Source of the DNA: Mytilus edulis
Taxonomy: Eukaryota > Mollusca > Bivalvia > Mytilida > Mytilidae
Direction: 5' to 3'
Length of the DNA: 64,000 bases
Assembly (NCBI RefSeq): GCF_963676685.1
Contig: NC_092356.1
Coordinates: 49,687,601 to 49,751,600, forward strand
Shown: piece after piece, positions 11,632 to 24,100 of the stretch
Position numbering within the stretch: position 1 is the first letter of the stretch
Layout of the letters: each line of letters begins with the position of its first letter
The notes under the pieces: model-generated
The model's database searches: none
What the model saw: only the letters and a program-made list of their open reading frames with translations
What the model was told of the DNA's origin: nothing
Made by a program: the position numbers and the translations under genes

Positions 11632-11960
11632 ATAGTGACTCTGAGCTTATGCATCCCATCATAGTTTGAACGACAAAATTATTTTATTTATTTATATTAT
11701 TTTTACTTATGTATCTTGTCATACTTTGAATGACAAATTTATTTTATTAATACTACTTTAACTGTTAAGTCTGTTTTTTTGTTATATCTATTTTACGTGA
11801 CTCTGTACTTATGTATCCCGTCATACTTTGAACCACACTATTATTTTATTTATTATTATTACTTTTACTGTTAAGTCTGTTTTTTTGTTATATCTATTTT
11901 ACGTGACTCTGTATTTATGTATCCCGTCATACTTTTAACGACAAAATTATTTTATGTCTA
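11632..11960. repeat. Short tandem repeat, ~104-bp unit
   Basis: The phrase CTTATGTATCCCGTCATACT with TTTGAACGAC recurs near 11648, 11706, 11812 and 11916. The last two full units are separated by 104 bp and joined by GTTAAGTCTGTTTTTTTG and TATCTATTTTACGTGACTCT; the first unit is truncated. It is followed by CGAATTTCAAACGCGCAATT, which looks like a conserved flank. Confidence 0.75.
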
Positions 11961-12229
11961 CCTGTGCGAATTTCAAACGCGCAATTTTACACCAGTACCT
12001 TCCATCCTTTATGGGTAGATTTTACATAGATAAATAAAATCGTATAACATAAGCAAAATGAGGATGTTGAGTTTGATGTATGCCTTAATTGTGTGCTTCT
12101 TCGTTACATTTGTTGTTTTTATAGTGATTAAGATGATAACAGAATGTCGACTGCTGTACCCCTTATTTTTGACCTTGTTACCTATTGTGTCTGTTTGTTT
12201 TGTTCACGCATCGTTGACAATATAATGAA

Positions 12230-12440
12230 ATTTGATGCGACTGTCATACAAGTGAGCGGTTTAGCTAGCTATAAAACCAGGTTCAATCCACCATTTTCTA
12301 CATAAGAAAATGTTTGTACCAAGTCAGGAATATGACAGTTGTTATCCATTCGTTTGATGTGCTTACGCTTTTGATTTTGCCATTTGATTTGGTTCTTTCC
12401 TTTTTGAATTTTCCTCGGAGTTCAGTATTTTTGTGTTTTT
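12230..12440 (-). repeat. Dispersed repeat, TTTTCCTCGGAGTTC family
   Basis: Order of blocks: GTCATACAAGTGAG, GGTTCAATCCACCATTTTCT, ATGACAGTTGTTATCCATTC, GATTTTGCCATTTGAT, TTTTCCTCGGAGTTCAGTAT. The reverse order is found at 34545-34750 and, shortened, at 32590-32725 and 33680-33815; a partial sense copy is at 40205-40330. Confidence 0.75.
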
Positions 12441-13099
12441 ACTTTTTGTTTCAATGACAATTTCCCTGGTAAATAGTTTTCAATCGTGATTCTTGGAGGA
12501 TTTTGTGCATTTTTCGTTGACATCCCGTCGAACAATAGTGTATATGTCAAGGTAAACATACCTTTTGTTCCCCTCATTTCATATTAACAAGTTTTTAATT
12601 ATTCACTTAATAACCAATACCTATTGCTGGCGAATTAAGAGAGACGAATGATTGCATAAGAATTTTTAATCTCACAAGTCGATAATGAATGAAAAACGCC
12701 ATGCCAAATAAAAAAACCGATAGATACAAAACACAACATAAAAAAATAAACCCTACCAATAAAAGATATATTTTCAACGGAACACTGAATACGAATTAAA
12801 TCAGGATATTTCCTCTTCAAAGAAGACAAAACCCCATCATCTGGTTCTGTACAAGTTACAAATATTGTTTATATACATGTAATTATATTTTACATGTTAT
12901 GCACTCAATGTGGTAAAGTTATACCTTTATGTTTGGCATCTTTATCAATTTATCTACGTAGATAAAATTACCAACATTCCACCAGCGCCTGCATACGGAG
13001 TATATATCTCCCTATTGATACGATATTTACGGGCTTGTATTTCATTATTTCCTTGATAGAGGGTTGCTCGCAAGGAAGCTATTAAACCATGAGTTTCAA

Positions 13100-13520
13100 A
13101 TGGCGAAGTTGAAATCACTCCTTCGTAAGTTTTACAGACGCCATCACGAGTTGTTTGACCGTTAAGGAATAACCGTTTCACAGATGATATCGGATATGTT
13201 CCTTTATGTCGTAACTACAATCACGTTCCCTAATCACGAATGTGACCTACCGAATTATTCTATTTACCGGAATTGTAATAACTTGAGCAACACGACGGGT
13301 GCCACATGTGGACCAGGATCTGCTTACCCTTCAGAAGCACTTGCGATCACCCCCAGTTTTTGTTGGGGTTCGTGTTACTTAGTCTTTAGTTTTCTATGTT
13401 GTGCCTTGTGTACTATTATTTGTCTGTTTGTACTTTTGTTTTTTAACTATGGCGTTGTCAGTTTATTTTCGATTTATGAGTTTGATTGTCCCTTTAGTAT
13501 CTTTCGTCCCTCTTTTAAGA
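13100..13520 (+). repeat. Long copy of the CGCCATCACGAG dispersed repeat
   Basis: Colinear with 6895-7290 and extending further into a TTTAGTATCTTTCGTCCCTC block that 7274-7297 also has. It contains the open frame 13184-13735, whose Cys-rich predicted peptide merely reflects this repeat. Confidence 0.75.
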
Positions 13521-13933
13521 ATGTAAATTGTCTTTGTTCATTAAAATTTGGCTTTAATGGTTCGATAAACATAAATTGCACTTCGATGTTGAATTTTGTT
13601 ATTTCAATTGTAAAAATATTCAAGTTTTTCCTAGTAGCAATCGTCGTGTTATACCTTATAGATACTTTAACGAATGAAATTTCAGATATGAAGCATATGA
13701 TGAATAGTAAATCAATGTTAATGTCGCTTGTTTAAACCAGATCATAGCGCAGATAAGAAACAGACGAACAGATAATCAACAGTCCACAAAATACTAACGA
13801 TGATGGTGACTACTCCTGCTGGGTCTACACTTCACATCTTTAAAACAGTACGAATTAAATTTTTAATTCTTTTATTAAAAGTTTCAGAAGTTAGTAACTG
13901 ATGGTAAATTTTTAACAATATTCTGATTAGTTT

Positions 13934-16900
13934 TTACATGTCCTGCAGAAGATGACCAGTGAAGAGGGTTAACGGTGGGTTACGGCCAATTATTCCATTT
14001 GTTATCCTATCATCATTACTGGACACCCACATATTGTCGCCGACATTCATTTGATGTATAAGTGTTAAGCTCCCTCGACCAAAATAATTCGCATGATGAA
14101 TATCGGCTATGAGAGTAACCACACCTTTTCCATTGTAGATTAGGTTAACATGTGTATTAAACGACTGACTGGTAACTGTTAAGGAAAACAGATAATGTCC
14201 AGAAACAGGAGCTGTGAATATTCCACTTCTGGTATTGTAAACGTTGTTAGTGTTCGTCCATGTTTTGTCAAATATGATAGTTTGATCAACATGTGGATTA
14301 TTGATAGTTGTAGAAAGATAGGCCGAAAACATAACAGTGTTTCCTGAAATATTCAAAACATTTTTATCCACTTTTACAAAATATATTTCAGGTATTTACC
14401 AGATTAATGCAGTATGTCGTACACAGACATCAATTGATATTTTATAGTGTGTTTTTCTATGTTGTGATGTTACACTATTGTGTCGGTAAGGTTGAAGGTT
14501 GGTATCTATTATAAAGTTACTTTAAACCTGCCGGCATTTGTTTGTAACTGTTCTAAGTAAGGAAACTGAGGTTCAGCCGTTGTCGTTTGTTGATGTGGTT
14601 CATAAATGTTTCTCGTTTCTCATATTTTATATAGATTAGACCGTTGGTTTCCCGTTTGAATGGTTTTACACAAGTCATTTTTGAAGAACCTTTATAGCCT
14701 GCTGTTCGGTGTGAGACAACGTTCCGTGTTGAAGACCTTCTTTGACCTATTATGGTTTACTGTTGTGACTTGGATGGAAAGTTGTCTCATTGGCACTCAT
14801 ACCACATCTTCAAATATCTATGTACATGGTGCACGTAGCCACACTATGTAATATATCATGTATATGCAAAAGAAACTACAATTGCAACATATCGTTTTTT
14901 ACAACAATAGTTCCACGCCTGTTGTCATGCCTCGGTTACTTCAATCTCATAGTTTGTCATTGGCGTATCTTTATTTACGAAACTGTCTTTTTTTAGTTAA
15001 ATAATATTAGTCAAGTATTAAATATAATACTATGGACTTGTTACCAAATTTTAAATTCTTACAGTAGCTGTTGATTCAAAACTAGTAAAATTAGTCGGAG
15101 TAAACAACTTAGCTTTCAGAATGTTCAATGTCCTTTTAATTGAAACAGAGTTTGTCTGTTTCATAATTAAGATTATGTGAAAGTGTAGTGAAGAGAGAAG
15201 GCAATTTTAAACTATCAACAGAACTGAAAAGGCAAGTTAGAGCACGATATATATCTTAAACATCCAAAGAGTTTTTAAACACCAACATAATTAATTCAAC
15301 TATTATAGGTAAATGAATATAAAAAATAATTGTAACACACTTTCTAGAACCCAAAAATAAATTGTATGTGACCCTTTTGTACTTCAGGGTAGCAATACAT
15401 AGTAGTAACCGCAAAGTGATCAGAGCAGCGAATCTGTCCCTAAATAAAATTAAGAGTAAAAATGCTCGTAAGCCATATACATTTCGATGTAACTTACGAT
15501 CATTTTTAATTGTAGGAACTTTGTGAAAAGAGTCGCTGGTCTTTAGATTACATAGGTTACAAATACGTGTATGATTATCTTCTATTTGGCTTGCTTTATA
15601 TTGATTTTGAGTACGTTATTGTATAGAATTGTCTGGGATTTTTTCCCTAAATAGTCCTCTGATTTATTCTTAGCTAGTACACAGCAAAGTGAAGAAAGTT
15701 AAGTTATTACAAGAGAGACTACGTAGAAATACAGTCCCATTAAGCAGCACTGACCGATTTGAACTGGTATGATTCAAAATTTTCAAATTTGCGGAGAGTT
15801 CATTAATTACAACAGAGGCTGCAAATTTACACATTCGAAATAAATAGCACTATAAGATTTGAATTGTTTTTCTCATTTCAAACTTTGACGAAGATTAAGT
15901 AATTAACATCGTGGCTGCGTACTTGTATTTCCCAAATGAATAGCACCTTGCGATTTATACTGCATGGTACACTAAAATCTTTCAGTTATTGATTACAACC
16001 CTAAGGAAAAGCACTGCGCGAATAGAAGAACACCTTTCCATCGTTCTCATTAGGTGCCAACGTTTTAAATTTTCTTATCCAAAATATTTCCTGTGCTAGT
16101 CTACCCTCCCTAGACCAAGCTTAAACTGTGTTATGGTCTGTGATTGTAATGATAAGTCGATTGAGATCTGCCTTAGTGTGACCCAGGTATTTCAAATGCC
16201 GACTTAGAGGGAGGTCTGGTTTGCATTCATAGTCACTACGGTGGCTGTTCGTACGTTAGTGGAATGAGGCTCCGACAGGGTACCCCCTCAGGTCGCAAGG
16301 TCGCTTTTAAAATTCGACGAGAGGTCGTTTTTAAGGGAAATGTACAGGTCGCAGGTCGTTTTTCCCAACACAGAGAACGGAAGTCAGTCGGAGGTCGTTT
16401 TTTTCCAAATTTACAGGTCGCAGGTCGTTTTTGACCCTGCGGTAGCCTCTGGAATGACTGTTCTGGCTAACCAACATTCTCTTTTCCGCATTTACACTGT
16501 AGAAGATACACAGTATTATAGTCTTGCAATTGACGTTGCAAGATATGTTGTATTCCGTACCAGCACAGTGGTTGATAAGAGTCAGAGCATTAAGGATATG
16601 CTTGCAAATAATACATAGTTATACAATTATGAAAGATGTTTTCAAACAAATTCGCTCAACCTACTGCTTTATATATAGTGGTCGTCAAAAACTTGCAGTG
16701 AGGTGACAGTTTCTTTATGCCTCACTGTGACTTTGAAATGAAGAACAGCAATATGAAGGGATTGCTTTTTATATCTTTTATGTCTGAACTGTAGTCTAAG
16801 ACATGTAATTGTGAAATAAAAAGGTGAGAAAATAATAAGTGGGAAACAGTCATACAAATTCAAACCTGCAGAATGGTTTATCGTGGACATATTCCGTAAT

Positions 16901-17211
16901 AAGGCACTATTTTCCAGTTTCAATCTTGACACATCATGTTGAACACTTGAAAGGTTTCCTTTCATAATATTGTTTTCATTTTTCATTGCCAGAAATTCTT
17001 TCTGGAAACTGTATACGCTAGACTGCAGACTGGTTATTTGTTTTTCAAGTTCCATTCTCAATGCAGATTCCTGGTTTATGATCTGATGTAAATAGGATGC
17101 TTCATCAGCTGGCAACTTAGGTGTCGAGGGAATCCCTTGATCTAGTAAAGCTCGAGAATTTCCATGCCATATGGACAGTATTGTAAGTACTATAAGAACG
17201 GACATGTTCAT
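13934..17211 (-). CDS. C1q-domain protein gene B (secreted, coiled coil plus C1q), intact
   Basis: Join 17211-16866 and 14343-13934: 346 + 410 nt, 251 residues. Exon 1 starts MNMSVLIVLTILS, a clear signal peptide cleaved near residue 20, then has the shared LLDQG.PSTPKLP segment and a coiled coil from ~45 to ~110 (NQESALRMELEKQITSLQ). The donor is GCAG|GTTTG, phase 1; the acceptor is ATTTCAG. Exon 2 encodes the whole C1q domain (~117-251), with GNTVMFSAYLS, IIFDKTW, SGIFTAPVSGHYLFSLTV, FGRGSLTLIHQM and PPLTLFTGHLL. There is no collagen region, so it belongs to the coiled-coil C1qDC type, expected to trimerise and be secreted, in bivalves often as a pattern-recognition lectin. Its ligand cannot be told from sequence. 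The 2.5-kb intron holds several repeats. A GATA/TATA promoter lies at 17257-17276. Confidence 0.9.
14575..14820 (-). repeat. Dispersed repeat in intron of C1q gene B
   Basis: Antisense copy of the GCCAATGAGACAAC family, colinear with 8195-8440 (CCGTTGGTTTCCC, TTTATAGCCTGCTGTTC.GTGTGAGACAA, GTTGTCTCATTGGCACTC). Confidence 0.75.
15710..15975. repeat. Degenerate ~110-bp tandem repeat in intron of C1q gene B
   Basis: The pattern 'cc.aaatgaatagcact...gatttgaactg' occurs near 15735, 15835 and 15935, with 'ttaattacaacagaggctgcaaatt' variants between (15810, 15902). Units are heavily diverged. Confidence 0.6.
16290..16435. repeat. GAGGTCGTTTTT repeat cluster
   Basis: Five variants of (G)AGGTCG..TTTTT occur in 145 bp, two preceded by TACAGGTCGC. 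Spacing is irregular, so this is a cluster of short direct repeats, not a regular satellite. The frame 16340-16618 that crosses it is not accepted as a gene. Confidence 0.65.
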
Positions 17212-17256
17212 TATAGGAAAAGTTTACTGTTATGACATGTTTGTAGATATATATTC

Positions 17257-17276
17257 ATATATAGGTGATAAGAAAG
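17257..17276 (-). promoter_or_regulatory. Core promoter of C1q gene B: GATA site next to TATA box
   Basis: Minus strand: CTTTCTTATCA immediately followed by CCTATATATG, about 46-65 bp before ATG 17211. It shares the 11-bp GATA block with gene A. Confidence 0.55.
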
Positions 17277-18446
17277 GGATCCAAGTGCACTATAATACGT
17301 AGCTTAATTTTCGAATTATAGCGGAGTTTTGTTTTTATTTAAGAGGAGAAGGATAACTTTTGTTCTCGTTGATCACATATTTTATAGAAAAGATTTTTTT
17401 AATGGATATTTTTTCCGTTTTATTGTTTTTAGGGTCAATGCACAACTTCTTATAAGTTTATACATTTAACCAAAACGCTGACATGAGATTGTGTAACTTT
17501 TCAGACAAAGTGAAAACCATGACATGGTCTGACGAGTATTACATACATGTCAGTGTATTTGTCTTCAAAGTACTTCGTTGATATAAAAAAGAAAAATATT
17601 CAAAATGGAAATTGTAAATTGTAAGTAACTTACTGGTATACTATTTGATAGTTCTTTGACCCTAGAGTCTCTCTTTTTATCTGAGTTCTTCAACAGAATA
17701 ACCTTCTAGATTCTATTATGTTATGAAAGTACTGCAATATTAATCCATAAAATACAAGAAAGTAGTGGTATATTGATGCACTATTGACAACACAAAGACA
17801 AATAGACACAAAATAAAGACAGATAACTACGGTTATGTTTCAGTTATAGATTGAAATGGATATTGAAAATTGTTTCAACTGAAATACTGGATATTGAAGA
17901 TAGCATGCAGTGTATGGAAAGCATGTATGTAATTTTTCTGTCGTACATTGCATTTTTTTGTACATTTTTGCTAATTGGTATTTAAAATGGATGTTCATCT
18001 TTTGAGTATCACGAAAAGCCGTGAAAATGTCGAATTCCGCTTTCAAATTTTCAAATTTTCAATTTAACAAACTAATTGTAATTTAGATATGTTTAGTCGG
18101 TAAAAATCATTCCATTTTTTTGAGGGAGTTGAATTCGAAGTGTCACGGATTCATTCTTTCGAGGGCACATCTCGTGCATTTTTCATATAAATACGGAGAA
18201 TTTCAACTATATTATTACTGCTTAAAAAAAGGTGTGAAAATGAATCAAATACGAAATTCGAATATATCCTAAAGTTATGACCATCTTAAGACACCTAATT
18301 TGGTATCTTAAAGTTATGACAAAAGTTCCTTGGATTTTCCTAAATTGTGACATGTTTAATAAACCCACTTAGGACTAAGATGTACATGTAACCTAAGTTG
18401 GTCTTAGGACATGTCCTAATCCTAAGAGAGCTTCAATAAACAGGCC

Positions 18447-19108
18447 CCTGGGGTGGTGTTCTCGAAAGTATCCTAAGACACATCTTAGACCAATTTAAGG
18501 ATGGACTTAGGATCAACTTAGGACACTCTTAAGTTGTGTCTCGAAGCTATCTCAGACGAATCTTATGTTAGGACGTCCTAAACATATCCTAAGTAGAAAT
18601 TTTAAATCGTTAAAGACTTTTTTTGATAAAACATTTATTAATGACGAAAAAATTTAATAAAATTGTTTACGAATTTTATAATAACGTGTACAGAATTAAA
18701 TGCATAATTACCAATGTAATTATATAAAAAAAAATGTTATTCAAACTGGAAAACAATTTGTTTTGAAATGAGAATTAAATTTGTAGTGTAATCGTATCGT
18801 GAAACACGAAGTACAAAGTTTAAAATCATGCACAATTTCTTCATATACCGATGATGCGATTCATTTCATGTTCATTTTCAGGCAAAATAATGAGCAAAAA
18901 GCGAAATCCAAACTTTATTATGCTAGGATGAAGATATGATGCTCTTAAGACACCTTATTGGGTGTCCTAAAGTTAGGACGAAAAATGAGATATATCATAA
19001 GTCAAGAGAGCTTCGAGAACACGACTTAGGGTAAAGATTTGTCATAAGATAGACTTACGACACGTCCTACTCCTAAGATACATGTAGCTTCGAGAACACC
19101 ATCCCTGG
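18447..19108. mobile_element. Inverted-repeat element with TGGTGTTCTCGAA ends
   Basis: The left end reads CCTGGGGTGGTGTTCTCGAA; the right end is the reverse complement of CCAGGGATGGTGTTCTCGAA. Both arms continue with several AAGACACCT.A, TAGGACGTCCTAA and CCTAAG blocks that pair with each other. The middle is plain AT-rich DNA without an ORF. The bases just upstream (18280-18446) repeat the right arm and end GAGCTTCAATAAACAGG, so a second, truncated copy abuts the first. No convincing target duplication was found. Confidence 0.6.
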
Positions 19109-19779
19109 TCACGATGTTTGTGGGATAAAACGTAATGTAAACAATAAAAAAAAATTGTACTTTCAAAAGGGAAAAGTAACCCGAAACTTTATATTTATAC
19201 TTTAAATTGACGTGGATTGAAACTTTCAAAAGCTACAATCCGAAATTCAACTTTTTTATATTCATTACTTGAGAGATCGCTGGAAATCGGGAAATATAGT
19301 TATAAATGATTGTGACCGCTATATGACGGCGTCTTACTGAGGAAAAAAGGCGATAGAACCAAAGGGATATTAGAACTCATTTTGTCAAAAAACAGACAAA
19401 TACATTGTCATAGAGTTTCATAAGATAACATTTTTTTGTACCTATTTCGCGCATTGAACATGGAACCGCCTATAGACACATTTTTATTTCATGTCCTCGG
19501 CAAAAAAATGCTCTGGAAAATAATTTATTTTATTTTGTTTATGCTTTTGTGCAACGAGGAGATTATTGAGAATATAAATATTGATCATTTTAATTTTCTC
19601 TGCAAATAACGACATGAGTAGCCTCCAGTCGTAACAAAAAGATAACAGGTTACTTTTCGCGGCTACCTTCTTTTCCTTACAAAGTGCACGAAATAGATCT
19701 CAAACGGCGGAAGGTCACTGATTAGAGACGGATCACATTTTGCCCTAAAAGGGACTTCCGGTTGTCCGACTGATAGACA

Positions 19780-20720
19780 ACAGTACATAATAAACATAAA
19801 ACTAAAGACTATGCAACACGAACCCTCCATAAACCGAGAATTAACTCGTATGCTTCGGAAGCGTTTGGGTTATCAGATCTGAACTGATTGGTATTCTAAT
19901 ATACAAGACCGGAAAAAAGCATGTCGCTTCCCTTCATACGATGACACTTCGGAAATTAAGTCGTATGATTTCCAAAAAGTTTTTTATTGTCATTTTGGAT
20001 CGTAAAATAGCAAACCACAGTTTCCGAATTTGTCTAGTTGTTAAATCGAGTCAGCAAAGTTCTATTCAACAAAATTTACCAGATTTACATTTAAACTCAT
20101 GAATTTGAATAAACTGACAACGTCGTGGTTAAAAAAGAAAGAAATAACAACCGACAACAATCGTACACAAAACACAACAAAGAAATCTAAAGAATGAGCA
20201 ACACGAACCCCATCAAAAATGGGGGTGATCTCTAGTGCCGTGTTGTATAAGCAGGAAAAGGCGTACTATGACCCCTATTTCAGTTGAAACAAATAGAAAC
20301 TTACTGCTCAATCTATCACATGTTCCTGTACCAAGTCAAAAGATAGTAATTCATTGGTTGTTGTTGGTTGCCTCTTGAATTAGTTCACGTTGATCTATTG
20401 TTGTCGTTGGCAGTTGATTTTCATCTTTAACTGATTCACATTTCGTCATGTCTTGGTCTTTATTAACCTACTGTACATGTATATTATCAAGCTTTTATTT
20501 AGATTGTGACCATGGTTAAAACGACGGGTGGCACAGTCATTGTAGACGCGGCAGGATCTGATTTCCCTTCCGGAGCACATTGGGAGTCGGGATGCTTAGT
20601 CTTGAGTTTTCTATGTTGTGTTTTGTGAACTATAATTGTTTGTTTTCTTGTCGTCTTCTGCTTTAGCCAAGGCGTTGTAAGTTTTATGCAATTCGCGAGT
20701 CTCTAGTATCTCTTTAGCCC
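19780..20720. repeat. Cluster of AACACGAACC / TTCGTGTT dispersed-repeat fragments
   Basis: Fragments at 19780-19850 and 20115-20240 share AAGAC/AATGAGCAACACGAACCC and ACAACA.TCGTACACAA. A fragment at 20510-20720 is the reverse orientation (ACGACGGGTGGCACA, GTCTTGAGTTTTCTATGTTG). All belong to the 6895/13100 family. Confidence 0.6.
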
Positions 20721-21145
20721 CTCTTTACAAGGTCGAACGTTCACATATAGTTGCTTACTTCCTCGTGCTATGACGGTGGTGACACGCTTTTAGATGTTGG
20801 AAAAGGGGATAAAAAGTGCATTGGATTTGGGTAGTAAGTAGTTGTAAAAACAGGGATGGGGGTGGGGGGTGGGGGAGATACCAACAAAAGCATGATTTGT
20901 GATTAATATGCTTCCGCTGTCACCCCTCTTTTTTTGGTTTTGATTGATAGCTGTCTCAGTTGCTATCAATTTATAGTTTCCTTATTTTTCTTATTTTCAT
21001 ATAAGTGCAGGTTGTCTATAACCATTGAACCATGACTATTTTAAAGTAAAACGTAAACTGTTTACAATAACACATTTTTTTCTTTATACAATCTGTGTTG
21101 TCCATCCCGAGTTATCTCTGATAATTTACCTGCACCTGGGGAGCA

Positions 21146-24100
21146 ATGGCGTATAGAACTTTGACATCGTTTCTACTTGTCTGTGTTTCCTATTCATTAT
21201 GCCAAGGTGAGTGATCTTTCATATATATGTAGGTAAATATGTGTCATTTGTAAAAATAATACACATTTTCATATCACTTTACTAAATTCTAATGACTTGT
21301 TGTATTGAGAAAACTATTAAGTTTTTATCATAAGTCTATTCTATGATGTTATAGTTCAAATTATCTGTGCATTGAGGGTTATATTAAAAAAGAATAAGCC
21401 ATTGACTATGCTATAATTTTTTTTTGATTCTTTTCAAAACACTGTTTTTTCCCCTTATATACATATAGATGAATCATGTTATGAATTCAAAACGTTCGCG
21501 AGGGGAAAAACTCTGTCAATATCAAACAGGAGCATTTCTGTTTAAAACTTTAATAAATCGTTGAAGACCTAGATAATCTATGAACAATTTATATGTTAAT
21601 ACTCTTCTGGGGGTATTTTAGTTATTTGCGTCGTTTGGTTACCGGTTTATTCCCAAAACTATGTATAGGAAATGTTATATGTTTTGTCATGGGTAATACC
21701 TATATATGCATTTTAAGTAAAGTAAGTATACCAGCTGATTACTATACAACATAATGTTCGAGAACTGTAGTTAACATAACCATTAAATAATATTGAAATT
21801 GATGCCCCCCCCCCCCTTTCCACCTTTTCCGCCTTTTTAGTTTTTGAAAGCTATCATTTTGTATTAATCATAATATCAAGGTGTAAATAAAATTCACCCA
21901 ATACTGCTAACGCGCTTTGTTTGTGTATACATCTTTTCAGTGACATATTTTTAAAACAAAATTTAGTACTATAAACGTTGATTTGTAGTGTTAACTTGGA
22001 AAGGACATATATAACATTACTTCATAATGTCTTAACAAATACATTCTTGATCGAAATCTTGTAAGAAAGGTAATACATGTACATAAAATTATCACGTAGT
22101 AGTAGGTTGAATAATCTGTCAGTAAATGTGTTCTGAATAAAACCTGGCCAGATTATGTTTATTCCTGATTATCAATTTATAAACAATATATAATAAATGT
22201 TATTCAGATACTTTGTAGGGTGTGCGAAAAACGACACGGAAAGTAAATAAATAAATTCTATCGCATAGCTTGCCTCGTCAAAAAGCAATTAAGTGTTCAA
22301 CTGTAAAAAATGTTTGAGATTGTAGACATGCTTTATATTTATTGACCACGTGATTAGAATGGCGAAGAACAAATTTAAAAGCAAATAAACATGCATGATT
22401 AGATAATAGATCATTAATTTATCAAAATATGTTTATAATCATCAAAGCAAAGCTACCCAAGTACCCTTCAATAATGGATGGTCAATTCAATCAAAGATGG
22501 GATCATACTGTTACACAATAACTTTGAAACAATACCGCTGTCCAAACCAGTGTCCGAACTATTTACACCAAATTTTAGTTTTCCTTCAAACAGACAGGAA
22601 GGTTACCATTATTTGTTTTTGATTAATATTTTGTCAAGGGGGGATGGAATAGGTGTCTCAAATATTTGAACAATATGTATAAACGTCCAAAATAAGCCTT
22701 CTTAAAAAATTATCGGACGGTGTAATCAGTTTATATGTAATAGTAGCAAACTGTGCTAAACATCAAATGTTGTATGTGGCAGCAATTGGGACTTTCAAAG
22801 AAACTTATTCATATTTAAATTGAACTTCCTATATGTTTCTAGTTCATTCCCATACCAAAATTCTCAACAAAAAAAATAGAATGTAAAAAAAAATGTTTGA
22901 TAAGCAATCATATTAAATATTACTATAAAAAAAGTAGAATTAGCGTGTTTCAATCAGCAAATGTCTTTTGTTATGTATAGGACAAATAGATCCTCCCGAG
23001 ACAGACTGGGACAAACTAGCAACTGACAGTTTAAACAAGGCACTCAAACAAACATACAATACTAATTTGGCGAAAAACATTATCTTATTCATCGGAGATG
23101 GAATGGGCGTGTCCACCGTTACTGCAGCTAGAATATATAAAGGTCAGAAACAAGGCCATCCTGGGGAAGAGACGATTCTGAAATTTGAAGAATTTCCTCA
23201 TGTGGCATTGTCAAAGGTAAGAACGTGACCAACCTTGTATTGTTGGTCATGAAGATCAACATTCCTACCATTTATACGAAAGATGAAAATAGTTTTGTTA
23301 ATTCAATTAGTTTTAGAGAATTTTATCGTAGCGGTAAATAAACAAGTCACTATTCAGTATCAAATTATAACACAGCTTTGAGTTATTATATACAAAAATA
23401 AGATGTGGTATGATTGCCAATGAGACAACTCTCAACAAGAGACCAAATGACACAGAATTTAACAACTATAATAGATCACCATACACCTTCAACAATGAGC
23501 AAAGCTCATACCGCATAGTCAGCTAAAAACGCCCAACTTCTGGTAATTCTGCATAAAAAGTGGGGAACAATCATTATGTATGCTACACTTAAAGTTCCTA
23601 GCTTATTTTGTCAGTTATGGTGTATTATTACTACAATAAACATTTAGCTTCGTATAGGTATTGATATCAAACGGGAACATTTTTGACTGGTGTCACAATG
23701 TAAAGGAATTATCAATCTTTATATTCGTAAACATTCTTTTACAAATTAATTCACCATGACCTTAGATGAAAACATTCTCTCTTAAATTGCACTTTTATAC
23801 GCAATATCATTTCATGTGTAAACAACGTAATGAAAACATTTTTGTTGACCCAATTCTTTTCAATATATATTACCATTAAGATCACCTAACATTATATTCG
23901 GTTTAAGTTCAAATTGCCCATGCTTTTTATTTTTATTGTAGTAACTCCTTTACCTCGTGTGCGATTTATTTTTATTTTTAAAATATGCATTACTGATAGA
24001 AAAAAAAATGGGATGATTATCAAGATATTTATTGAAATCTTGAGTAAAAAATATTTTGATTATACATACGTTAAAATTTAAAACCACACACAATGTTTTT

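Larger units (their letters stand above)
10835..13933. other. Intergenic between C1q genes A and B; repeats only
   Basis: No exon was seen. Contents are a tandem repeat (11632-11960), a dispersed repeat (12230-12440) and a long copy of the 6895 family (13100-13520). The 183-codon open frame at 13184-13735 runs through that last repeat and is not taken as a gene. Confidence 0.6.
17277..21145. other. Intergenic between C1q gene B and alkaline phosphatase
   Basis: No exon was seen. It contains an inverted-repeat element (18447-19108, with a remnant of a second copy at 18280-18446) and copies of the AAGACTA.GCAACACGAACC repeat at 19780-19850 and 20115-20240 plus its inverse at 20510-20720. A G-rich run (20850-20878) precedes the alkaline phosphatase promoter region. 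Confidence 0.6.

Noticed and set aside
12954-13181. 75-codon minus-strand frame
   Set aside because: It overlaps the start of the 13100 dispersed repeat; the matching part at 6895 is not open.
13184-13735. 183-codon Cys/Phe-rich open frame resembling a secreted or membrane protein
   Set aside because: It runs through a dispersed repeat that also occurs at 6895-7290 and 20510-20720 with frames broken; no splice or promoter context.
16340-16618. 92-codon open frame on the plus strand
   Set aside because: Its first half is the GAGGTCGTTTTT repeat cluster, and it lies antisense within the intron of C1q gene B; the second half matches no family I recognise.
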